In this document: positions 32,001 through 42,137 of the stretch, piece by piece
Layout of the letters: every line of letters starts with the position of its first letter
How positions within the stretch are numbered: the first letter of the stretch is position 1
NCBI RefSeq assembly: GCF_000003815.2
Contig: NC_049988.1
Span: 7,040,702-7,104,701 of the forward strand
Length of the DNA: 64,000 nucleotides
Source of the DNA: Branchiostoma floridae
Lineage: Eukaryota > Chordata > Leptocardii > Amphioxiformes > Branchiostomatidae
Reading direction: 5' to 3'
Notes under the pieces: generated by a model
The model's input: the letters and a program-made list of their open reading frames with translations, nothing else
What the model was told of the DNA's origin: nothing
The model's database searches: none
Translations under genes and position numbers: made by a program

Positions 32001-35000
32001 GAAAAGCGGCCTGCAGGCCGATTTGAACTTCTTATGAATGAATAAATAAAGGTTTAAACAAATATACTGGTAAAACAACTAACTTTAAAATTGCAAAGAT
32101 TGCTAGGCCGGGAATCTGTTATGCAGAAAATGTCGTTCTTTATGTAGCGTCCATTGGCTGTAGCTGCTTCTATTCCTCTCATTTGCAATAGTATTTGTAG
32201 GCAAAAGGTGTAAAATGATTAGTTGCCTTTTATTTGAAGGGCACACAGACGTGCCTCCTTGCTAACAGTAGAGGAAGATCACTGATACGACCTTTGACTT
32301 GACAGTAAATAGAGCAGAACTAATTTGTAACCATGGGGTTCATAGGAATCGTTCTGCGGGCGGGGCGCTGTCTATCAAGATGATTTAAGCTAACCGCAAA
32401 TTGACCCTTCCAACTGGTCTGGGCGTTTTGCTTACCCCAAAGAATTTGTTTCAAATCGTTTGGGAGTGGTACCCATCCGTCAAGTAAAGCACTTTTGAGC
32501 CGAGCCTTCAAGCGAAAATGCTAATACTTTATAGTAGTACTACCATATGAGACAACATGTAGGCAGACCGTCCAGAAGCATACACGTAAATACAAAGATA
32601 GGATATTGCGCAGCAGAAATTGCTTGTGGGTTGTTTTGTGCGTACAACACACAAAGCTTTCAATGGCACAGAATAAACATCTCTGTTTGACAGGGTCAGC
32701 AACAGGACCTGGGTAGATTTTCAATGGTGCTATAGGGTTTGCATGCATTGTGGTAGCAGGCCACGTCGCTCGAATTTCTCCTGACACCCAACATGTGGTC
32801 GCGGCACGAGCCAGCACTAAAGCGTACGATGACAATCCCGTATAAACATACACAGCTGACTTATGGTGCAGCCCGGTATGCTCCACATAAACTAGGGTCA
32901 GAAATCATTCGCAGGAATGGACAAGTCAGCACGTTTTCGTCTCAGCTGTTTATGTTCCTTCTCACGGCAACGTCGTAAAACCCCACATTTACTGCACTCC
33001 TGATACCAGCTATCTTTCCTGTCGTCACTTCTATCTGTTTATAGGATTTTAAAATTGCTATGATGATATGCTATGAGGATTCTAAAAAAATCCTCTACAC
33101 CATTCTATGACATTGATAGAAGCACTCACAATGTTCGATCAATATGATCGAGGTCTTTTCCCGAGCTGAACGATCATTACGTGCCTGAAGGGAATCCATA
33201 CTGGGGCTATTAATAGAAAACTCCTGCTCAGCTGTTGCCATGCACTTTCCGGCATTGTGAACACTATCTAGTGGTTCCTGTGCTTCTATATTATAATCAA
33301 ACCATCTTTAAACGCCAAGGATACAGCTCCCACTGATTTTAAAGCTGCTCGTAAAAATTATGAAATAGCCTACAGATGTGACAAGTTAGTTGGTATTACG
33401 TAACCAGTCACTAATCCATCAAGACATAAAAGTTGATATCTTAGCTATAGAAATGTTAAAACGTTTATGACTGAAATCGAACTCTATAGCATACTGTTAT
33501 GGTCGTATGTTTTAAACCACAAAGATTCCATTATGCAAGACATGTGATACCAATTTAGCACCTCCAAAGAAGAATCCAAACCTCCCAGTAAAGAATGTAG
33601 AATTATGCATAAGATAATTCAATAGAATAGACACTTGTTACTTTTTACTCTCTGCACCCTTGCAATTAGCCTACGGGCAAGGATTTGCAAATAAATGGGA
33701 AAAAATATAATAAGAGAAGATATTACTTTCCTGTTCCTGCTTTGGTGACACATTGTATTGAGTCTGAATGTTACGCGTTAAAAATTAAGACTTTAGATAA
33801 CCAAGTCTCAATTTGATTTAACAGCTCCAGTTGCACCCTTCAACGAGTCAGGCTGTTGCTTCTTCAAGTTCGGGCGCCACGTCTCAAGAACCAAAGTGAA
33901 CAAAGCCTTCCTGTGGCTGCACGTGAGAGCTGCAGAAAACATGCAGTCTACATCCATTCCGCTCAAGGTACACTAGTGTTCACTTAATCTATAAAGCAGT
34001 CCATCATTGTATATGCTAACCAAGATCAAGGCCAGGGCTGACAGAACTGCTACATTGTACTGTGGGGACTTTGGATCTTTATCTTAGGGAAAATCACACA
34101 TTTTTAATAGCCCAAAGGACAACATCAATATCTCAATATGAGAGGGTTTGTACAAAACTAGTATTACTCGCGCCGGTAAAAAAATCCCGACACTGACTAC
34201 TGTCTCCGCGACTCTGCTTGGAGGAGAATACAAAACTAGGGCATATGTATATGATATAAGATATCTTATAATGTTGAGTATATATCTACTTGCCGGTGAG
34301 GCAGATTTAACACCAGTTGTCAAAGGTAGACAGGCTCTATTCTCCTAGCGGAGATAGAAGTGGTTGGGATTTTTACCGGCTCTCTCCCCTCACTGTTGCG
34401 TCTTTGACCAGAGCTGAGGGGAGCGAGCCCGTAAAAATCCCAACCACTATTATCTCCGCGACCCAACCTCTGCTTTGAGAATAGTCAGGCTCAACATTTT
34501 GAATCATTCGCTCAGTCGACAAAACGGTGCAAGACTTAACAGTTTTACCGTTGCCAATCACACAGATCTACCGGATCGCCCCAGCATCGTCGGCCTACCC
34601 AGAGCCGTACAAGATCCTGATCTCCAGCCATAAAATCACGGACGTGAAGCCGAACGAAGGCGTGTGGGTGTCGTACCCCATCAGGGACCAGGTGCGGAGG
34701 TGGTTCCACAACCCCGCGGAAAACCTCGGCATCGTCATAGAGACTTCGGAGGCAGGGAAGGATCTCATAGTGCTAGACCCCAAGCCTGGAGAGGAACCAT
34801 TGGTGAGAATGCTAAGCTTTCATGTTGAAGTAGTTCTTAGAATAGACAAAGGCGATTCTCATTGAAGTAAAAACATCTATAGTATGTATAGTATCGAAGG
34901 GATAGTCAAAATTAAGTCAAGGGTTACTCAATATTTGAACTACATTTCGATGATAGCAAATATCAAAACTGATTTTTGTCTAATCTTCTGTCGTGACGGA

Positions 35001-35710
35001 AGACTGTTAGACATCCCATAATCCATTTCGCGAATATCGTTGCATGCTGGAAGACAATAATCCTCTATCTACTAGTGAATTAATGTGATAGAGGGGCGCT
35101 ACCGCATTTTTTCACTAGTAGACACATGCTTAGACCAGATTAATACCTCGTACACATTTTTTCCACTTACTAGTATAGTGAATTAATGCTATAGAGAGTG
35201 TTATCACATTTTTTTCACTAGTAGATACAAATGTTCTCCCCTTAGTAGTGATGAAGGGGTGCTATCAAATTTAGTAGACACAAATTTAACCTTTGCCTGA
35301 CACGTTTTTCTTTTCTTTCCTGACAGCAACCCTTCCTGGTGATGCACACACATGACCCCGGTACCGTGCGGAGGAAGCGGATGGCAGGTCTGAACTGCGA
35401 GCAGGATTCTAACGAGGAGCGGTGCTGTCGCTACCCGCTACAGGTCGACTTCCGCGAGTTCGGCTGGGACTGGATCATCGCTCCCAACACCTACCAGGCC
35501 TACTACTGCGCCGGGGACTGCCCACCCATCTTCCTCCAGAAGTATCCTCACACACACCTCGTCCAGCAGGTCAACAAGGCAGGGTCAGTCGGACCGTGTT
35601 GTACGCCCACCAAGATGTCCAACATCTCCATGCTGTATTTCGACGATGACGGAAACATTATTTATGCTAAACTTCCCGACATGAAAGTCGACAGGTGTGG
35701 ATGCTCTTAG
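29008..35710 (+). CDS. GDF8/11: GDF8/11 (myostatin/GDF11), complete, five exons
   Basis: Exons 29008-29443, 30194-30304, 33825-33967, 34566-34802 and 35327-35710 (TAG) give 436 residues, with phases 1, 1, 0, 0. Domains: signal peptide (about residues 1-22); propeptide with [36 protein letters not shown], and CCFFKF; furin site RRKR; then a mature TGF-beta domain of about 109 residues. The mature part has the nine-cysteine pattern of myostatin/GDF11: [36 protein letters not shown] and VDRCGCS. By family knowledge it is a secreted disulfide-linked dimer held latent by its propeptide, released by tolloid proteases, and signalling through ActRII/ALK4/5 and Smad2/3 to limit muscle growth or pattern the axis. 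Vertebrate orthologues have three exons; the exon 2-3 and 4-5 junctions match their two introns. The exon 2 acceptor at 30193 is chosen because 30201 breaks the frame. Confidence 0.94.
31777..31850 (+). repeat. 37-bp direct duplication
   Basis: CACAGTAGCGTACCCAGT, then ACGAGTTAAAGACAGTTGT, is repeated once with two or three changes. It lies in GDF8/11 intron 2. Confidence 0.85.
33660..33695 (+). mobile_element. Retrotransposon 3' tail
   Basis: TTGCAATTAGCCTACGGGCA followed by AGGATTTGCAAATAAA closely matches the tail at 11275-11310. It marks the end of a truncated LINE copy of the same family. The upstream extent is unclear. Confidence 0.5.
34171..34491. repeat. Foldback cluster with three arms in GDF8/11 intron 3
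   Basis: Arms 34350-34392 and 34415-34457 are near-perfect complements (AGTGGTTGGGATTTTTACCG against CGTAAAAATCCCAACCACT). A third, diverged arm at 34171-34231 (CGGTAAAAAAATCCCGACAC, CTGTCTCCGCGACTCTGCTT) has the same orientation as the right arm. Probably a foldback MITE plus an older partial copy, about 75 bp before exon 4. Confidence 0.75.
35074..35285 (+). repeat. Diverged tandem repeat in GDF8/11 intron 4
   Basis: Blocks TAGTGAATTAATGTGATAGA and ATTTTTTCACTAGTAGACAC recur near 35074, 35175 and, shortened, 35246. The period is roughly 100 bp then 70 bp. It ends just before the acceptor of the mature-domain exon. Confidence 0.65.
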
Positions 35711-37703
35711 CTGGATAATTGAAACTGTAAACGGAAAAGTCGGTGACGAAGATTTTTGTGACCCTGCCAGAAAAGTCGTACAAAAGCTATGAAAGGTAAC
35801 GTGAATTTGTACAAGCGTGACTTTCTTGTGTCATGTGTCTAAAACGATCTTTTGACGAGTTTTAAAATTCAACCGTTGGGGCTAAGTACGGCTGGTCTAA
35901 AGGGTCAATCACCCGCTTCCTCAGGCACGAAAACAAGAAAAATTAGAGCCGTATGCACTAAAATGGAGAAAGATTCGTAAGTGAAATTATTCCTTTACCG
36001 TTATAATGACATAGTAAATGCTATATCTCCTGCCTGGGGAAGATAGGTGATGCAACTATGGTGCAATCGTTAGGGGAAAAAATTTAAAAATCAAACTTGA
36101 AATGTTTTCAATGCAAACTGCAGTCGACTACCACGATACATGAAGGTGCAAATGAAACAACTGCAGTCGATTTATTGTTGACAATAACCATTTCCTTCCT
36201 GCTAGTGTGAATGTGAAAGAGCAGTGAATTTAGTAGTGATCTGATAGTTACCCCTCAATGACGTCCTAGGCATGAAATGCCGAGACAGAGCATGTCAGCC
36301 GAATGATGTAGGATTCTGCATTCCTCACTATTGTGAAACATTCTAATGATAATTGGTTGAGAACCCAAACCTTTGTAGAGTGCTTATATTTTTATACATT
36401 ATTGTATGTGAGGCAAAACTCTGTTGACAGAAAATCATGTGGACAGTGTTGCTGCGAAGCAGTGAGTGTGATCACAGTTTTAGTCTATAATTTACCCTTT
36501 TATGTTGACTTAGAATGTTATGTAGTTTGTTAACACTTTCTGTATAACACGCTCCAAACGGAGATCACTGACTTGGTTAGCTTACTACAGGAAGCTACAG
36601 TAATATGTAAGTAGGACACCGGTCCTAAACCTTGGACTGACGACTAGTGTAAACCAAATGTACGGAGCGACTTGGCGAAATTACATTAACTTGCTGTTGC
36701 TGCTTCAATATTTACGAATGCATTATCAATATTCAGAAGAACAGTATGCGTACCATGTAACAATGATAATCAACTTGTAAAAGTATCCATATCATTTTTG
36801 AGAGTGGAAATGTGAATGAACAGATGACTGAAAATAACTTTCTTCTTGACTTATAGACACTATTGAACAGTTTATGTTAACAGCTTTCTTCAGATAATGC
36901 GACAAACTATTGCTACAGCCATTCCTGTTTAAGACAACCACCTTTCAGGCGTAACACTGTCTCCTCGCTAAACATGAAGCTGTGATGAAGATATTACCTG
37001 ATAGGCACTAGCCGCATTTACTCGGTGGAAGGCGCACAAGTCAGACTTGTTAATGATTGAAAAGGACTAGCCCTGCCTGTAGAAAGAAGAGAAGATTATG
37101 ATGTATTTGGGATATAGGACCGTATGTATGATTGTATAGAGAGATTCTTATATTCGTCCTGAAACTATGTGTAAACCAAGTGTGTTCTGCTGATTTGTTG
37201 GGTCTGGATAAATGTATAAGGACATTGTGTTGTTTAGATAACCTTGCCTGCCCACAAGGGGTGTAAAACTAAGTGATAACTATTTGGGCAACCTAGCCGA
37301 AAACAACGACTGTGGTGCTTTTTAACGGACATGTTCCAGTCATGTTTAATATGCTGCATGTGTTGTACACTATCAAGGTGCTATGAAAGATGGACGGTTC
37401 AAATGACAGTTAGTATTGAATGCCTCCAGTCTTTGGCGGTTTAGATAGTAGAGAACTAAAGTGTGAAGACATCAACCCTACATAGATTCACGCAACCTAT
37501 GGCTGAGATCCACAAAGATACTTATGATTCTTGTCTACTTGAACACTATTGCTTGTCCAGAGCATGAAAAGCTGTACCTAATATAGATTTTGAGGCACCG
37601 TCATGTGTGAGGAATCGTGTGTACATGTGAACAGTGATGATGAGATCGTGTTGCAGTGTAATGAAAACTCACGATTGAATTGCTGAACTGTCTGAGGAAT
37701 AAA
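35711..37703 (+). other. Probable GDF8/11 3' untranslated region
   Basis: About 2 kb of AT-rich DNA with no open frame of interest between the stop and the first well-placed AATAAA at 37698. Its end is inferred only from that signal. Confidence 0.5.
37698..37703 (+). terminator. Candidate polyadenylation signal, GDF8/11
   Basis: AATAAA about 2.0 kb after the stop, followed about 50 bp later by a T-rich stretch (ATCTTTTCTTGTTTTC). Confidence 0.5.
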
Positions 37704-37831
37704 CAACACGCTGTTCAAATCAATGATATCTGGCCACGTATCTTTTCTTGTTTTCTGACTTCACTTTGATTATGATATATCATATGGGCATGTTCTCTCT
37801 TAGGTAAATTAGACGTACATCTGCCAGTTAA

Positions 37832-38151
37832 GGTAAGGGCACAACTCGCCCTACGTGCAAATACGTGCTGTCTACGTGCCAAAACGTGGGTAATATTTTG
37901 GGATCCGTTAAAGTGCTACCTTCTCCGTAGGAACTCGCAGGAAATCCGACGGAGCACACAGAGACACGCCGTAGAACTTAACGTGCAGGCAAAACTTTGT
38001 GTGCCATCGCACCGGGCTGAGGATTCGCCCCCTGTACGTGCCAGTACGGCGACGCGCCTGTCCTGTACAGCCTAACAGTTTCATAAATACGTGGCGGACG
38101 TGGCCTCCCCAAAAAAACGTACGGACAAATTGGCAGGTTATGCCCTTAGTT
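37832..38151. mobile_element. Small TTAA-flanked MITE with clustered ACGTG motifs
   Basis: Ends GGTAAGGGCACAACTCGCC and GGCAGGTTATGCCCTTAGTT are inverted (13 of 16 over the core AAGGGCAYAAC...GCC), and TTAA lies outside both (37828-37831, 38152-38155). The left part holds CTACGTGCAA, ATACGTGCTG, CTACGTGCC and AAACGTGGG within about 45 bp. The boundaries are off by one base between ends, so confidence is moderate. Confidence 0.5.
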
Positions 38152-38576
38152 TTAAACAGGGACAAGTTGACTGAGAAAATTGCCAAGACCACCTGGCAGC
38201 TTTGACCTTCGTGGTCGGCCATTTATCGTCCTGTGGTTCTTCTGGTCCCAAGTTGTTGTTATCCTTGTTTGATTGTTATCAAAACAAACGAACTTGACCA
38301 CCCCATGACCTGTGCCCAGCGCTTTGGATTAGTTGAAGGCCAGTTGCCCATAGTGCTATGAGATATGATACGGGTCCTTTTGACAATAGCCAATGTAGAG
38401 AATAAAACCAACAGAAAAGGCGCAAGGAAGGCAAGCTCTGGGTATTGTAACCCATTGAAATATTTCAAAGGAGAGTCATAATAACATAATGACAAAAGAC
38501 GCTGTACAGTCCCGTGAGTATATTGAATAGACGATATGACAATTGAGCAGAGGGCATGGATACCTTCTGAAGGTGT

Positions 38577-38611
38577 TTTACGTCAGTGTCTTTTCAAATA
38601 CTGACGTAAAA
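38577..38611. repeat. 12-bp-arm hairpin containing TGACGTA
   Basis: TTTTACGTCAGT and ACTGACGTAAAA are exact complements with an 11-bp spacer. Each arm carries a CRE/ATF-like TGACGTA half. Function unknown. Confidence 0.75.
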
Positions 38612-40939
38612 GGGAGTAGGTACACCATTTACATACATCTTTGCCTGCAGCAATCGAATATTCCCATCAGGTATGACTCTGAGTGAAGAAGGCAGCAACA
38701 TTATGTCCCTGCCTAATTAGGGCAATGTCCGGTAGGTTTCACCATACATAGGATCATTTACATGTCAGGAAATATGATGAAGTTATTAGGCATCAGATTC
38801 CGAGTGAAAGAACACAAAACGAGCGGACAGAACACATTGGTACGGCGGGATGCACGACGAGTGATTCCTGTCGTTACCAGTGTGACACACCTGAAGAAAC
38901 ACGTCAGGCGAGCCGAGGTGTCCGGTTTCCGCGGGCGCCAGTCCTGACGTCTGGCCAAGGCAGCTGATCCGGAGGAACCTGTCAACACTACCTAATGCTA
39001 ACACTGCAATTTATTGTACAGCGAGTGCCCAACGTTTATGCACATGTCAGCCGTGGGATTTGGGTATCATAACCCACAGCACTCTTGATAGCACTGGGAC
39101 AGGCAGACCTAGTTTGGAGTTTTGGTGCTAAATGGCCCGAGAAGATGTGATGAAACGGTCGTGTGCGACCTTGTCATTATTGGAAAGTAAACACACTTTG
39201 TGTGTCCTGCACGTGCCAATGTTGTAGAAACATATCTTGAAAAGTGGCTACGAGTCAGATGGATTGCAGCTGGACCACAAGGTGAAGGAAGAGAAATACC
39301 CTTACGGGCTATACCTACAGCATCATTTTTTACTCCTACCCCGCCCTTTTTGTGTTTCAGGACACCATCAGATAGAGTGCAAGAAAATATGGCAGAAACT
39401 TATTTACACGACGTTCCTTCGCTTATTTAAGATTTCTATCAAGACAAAAAGCAACCCGGCCTGCTAAATGTATACCTGTTATAACCTGGATTTACTGCTA
39501 AGCGCCCTCGTAAATGTCAAGCATCTCTCGTAAAATTTGTTGCCGTCGAGAATGTGAAATAACGCAGACACTGCTACGGTCTGTTCCTAGGCAACGAAAT
39601 ACAAAACTGTCATCACAGTTCAGCCTTTTTACAATCTAAAGAGAGAATGTGTTGAGATAGTCAATAAGCGCTCAGGTATGTCACTTGTCTTTAGATTGTC
39701 CTGAGTGCTGTGACAGGCTATTGAATTTGAATGGTCAAGTAAGATCGCATGGTCGACTAATGAGCAAACTATTCTCGTGTGCTGAAGCGATTACGGTTGA
39801 TAGCAGGTATTTGAATTGTGTGATTGACAGGTAGACCCAACGACTGTTGGAACAGTGCGCGACAACTAAAGGTTAACCAAACAGTACAGTTTAGGTTTAC
39901 CTTTCATCGGTCGTCCGCGCGGCTGGCGCGCATTATGGCGACGATGTCAGTCTATTTGTTCGTGATTGATGATCCAGGTGACAAGGCGTCCAAGACGCGT
40001 GCCTGGGCGGAGGGTTGATAGGCATCTATGGAAGCCTGGCGTGTCCTACAAGACATGCAACATCTGGAGAGGACAGAAGTGGCTAAGGAAAGAGGAAGAT
40101 GGGACCCTCACATGCTCAATGTCTTACAGGCCAATGTATAGTCATTAATTGAGAGCAGTCTGAAATATATGGGACCAGTGCTTTGAAACGAACTCTCTGC
40201 AGAACAAAGAAAACGCACTAATTACTTTTACTTGGCTTTTAAAAAGGACTGTCATCATGAGGACTGGAGTCTTGATCTTGGTGTAACATTGTAGTCTTAA
40301 ACTGTGGGTTTGATGAAAGAGCTGGGCTGTCTACCTGGGCTGTCTACCTGGCCTGGCTATCACGTCAGGCTACTCAGATCCCCCCCCATTCATAGCCCCA
40401 TCATATGGCACTCAGCTGATTGACAGGCATAGTAATTGCTAATCTCCTACCTGCCAGTGACCTGAGGCTGGCCTGTCCATGTGCACCACTGGCTGGGCCC
40501 TTCGGGAATGTGTCTGGGAGGCATTCCTTGCAGGAACACAAGTACCATCACTGTGTGTAGTAATAATTATGGGGACGTGTCCCAGATCCTAATTTTGAAG
40601 TCTTGCATTTCAGGACTACATGTATTCCTAAAAGCTGTTAGTCAGGACTATTCCTAAAATGAAGTATTTGCAAAGTAACAGATGACTCTGATTTCACATG
40701 TTATATAAAACCTAGTCTATAAGATACTCCTTTATCATTCTATTTTGTAAAAAGATTTTATAACGGTAAGGTTTTCTTGTTATTCCGGCAATATGGCATT
40801 ACTAGTATATGTACTAGATTGGTCTGAAAATTGCAAGCTAGTAATTACTTAATTAGTATTTTGTTTGTTCATATATGCCCCTGTGGTGAAATCTTGCCTG
40901 GCCAATCTTCTTGGACTCCTACCTTGTTGTGTTGGGTAA

Positions 40940-41350
40940 ATGTTTGACCTAGAAAAGAGAGGTTCATATCCTTTGACTTGTCACAAAAGCTGTACTGGTG
41001 ATACAGGACTTTCCCCACTCCATCCAATTGTACAAGGGGGTTGGAGAGATTATTGTCAGTGGAAGGAGAGGATTGGGCTCTGTCCTGGACACAAAAATTG
41101 TACAGTGGATAACAATCCACAGCCTCTAAAAGGCTATGTGACTACCGACAGGGTCCTCCCCAGAGGATGGAACAAGGGCGGCCATCCATTATGTTCCTGG
41201 CCCAGCACCACTATAATGTTACTACTTTTAAAATTTAGTGTGTTTCTTCCTATTTTCCTGGTTAGGTTTGCTAAAATTCATGACAATTCACAGATTTTTG
41301 TGCCAAGTGGTGTCACCTTTCCAATCAGCATTGACTGCAAAAACTTGTGA
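40940..41350 (+). other. Unidentified open frame inside the MULE
   Basis: A 136-residue frame, Cys- and Trp-rich in its first half (SYPLTCHKSCTGDTGL, GGWRDYCQWKERIGLCPGHK) and hydrophobic after residue 90. No transposase motif and no family recognised. It could be captured host sequence, as in plant Pack-MULEs, or chance. Confidence 0.2.
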
Positions 41351-41803
41351 ATGGGCGATGATCAAAACAATAGTCGTTTCACTATTGCTAAAGGAATTTC
41401 TATTATTCTTGGAGAACTTGACACCTTCTGTCATTACAAAATGATCCCATTTTCATGAAAACACTTAAACAGTGCAAACGTGTTTACTTCACAATCTTTA
41501 CACTTTACAATCTCAACTTGTCAGAAAATAAGATTAGGTTTTCCAAAAAATAGTCATCTTACAGTCAGGTTATTTTTGCCAGTCTCTCCACTATATACTA
41601 AAAATTCTGGGGAGAAACCTGACCAAGATTGTATACTTTATGTCAATATGGCATACTAGTATAGAGAACAAGGAGGTACATGTAATCATACCCCCCTTGG
41701 CCAGTACAACGTTAGCTTTACAGTGATTTATGCTCGTCCTTCTTGTTGTACGAGCTGAGATTTTCTGTCCTAGAAGATAGATATTCAATAAAGAAACAAA
41801 TTT

Positions 41804-41813
41804 CACACACACG

Positions 41814-41887
<74 letters not shown>
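41804..41887. repeat. (CA)n microsatellite
   Basis: About 84 bp of CA dinucleotides with a few interruptions (CG, TC), at the inner edge of the right MULE arm. The matching place on the left arm has only about three GT units, so the expansion happened after the arms formed. Confidence 0.97.
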
Positions 41888-41889
<2 letters not shown>

Positions 41890-42137
41890 GCTGGTACTTG
41901 CCTCCCAGACACATTCCTGAAGGGCCCAGCCAGTGGTGCACATGGACAGGCCAGCCTCAGGTCACTGGCAGGTAGGAGATTAGCAATTACTATGCCTGTC
42001 AATCAGCTGAGTGCCATATGATGGGGCTATGAATGGGGGGATCTGAGTAGCCTGACGTGATAGCCAGGCCAGGTAGACAGCCCAGGTAGACAGCCCAGGT
42101 AGACAGCCCAGCTCTTTCATCGAACCCCTTAAACTGT

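Larger units (their letters stand above)
30305..33824 (+). other. GDF8/11 intron 2
   Basis: A 3.5-kb intron with no exon-like content. It holds a 37-bp direct duplication (31777-31850), a retrotransposon-like 3' tail ending GAATGAATAAATAAAGG near 31999-32055, and another (TGCAATTAGCCTACGGGCAA, GGATTTGCAAATAAAT) near 33660-33695. Confidence 0.6.
37704..40295. other. Intergenic DNA after GDF8/11
   Basis: No gene recognised. It contains the TTAA element at 37832-38151 and a 12-bp-arm hairpin at 38577-38611. The short open frames here have no recognisable domains. Confidence 0.5.
40306..42127. mobile_element. Mutator-like (MULE) non-autonomous element, 1.8 kb
   Basis: The left end GGGTTTGATGAAAGAGCTGG and the right end CCAGCTCTTTCATCGAACCC are inverted, and the terminal repeats run about 250 bp each (40306-40559 and 41880-42127). 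A 10-bp direct duplication CTTAAACTGT flanks both sides (40296-40305, 42128-42137). Long inverted repeats with a 9-11-bp target duplication are the mark of Mutator-like elements. The arms differ in copy number of a 13-bp unit CTGGGCTGTCTAC (two on the left, three on the right). No transposase was seen; the interior has a 137-codon frame at 40940-41350 of unknown origin. Confidence 0.88.

Noticed and set aside
41591-42021. Long frames with Val-Cys or His-Thr runs
   Set aside because: They are translations of the CA microsatellite.
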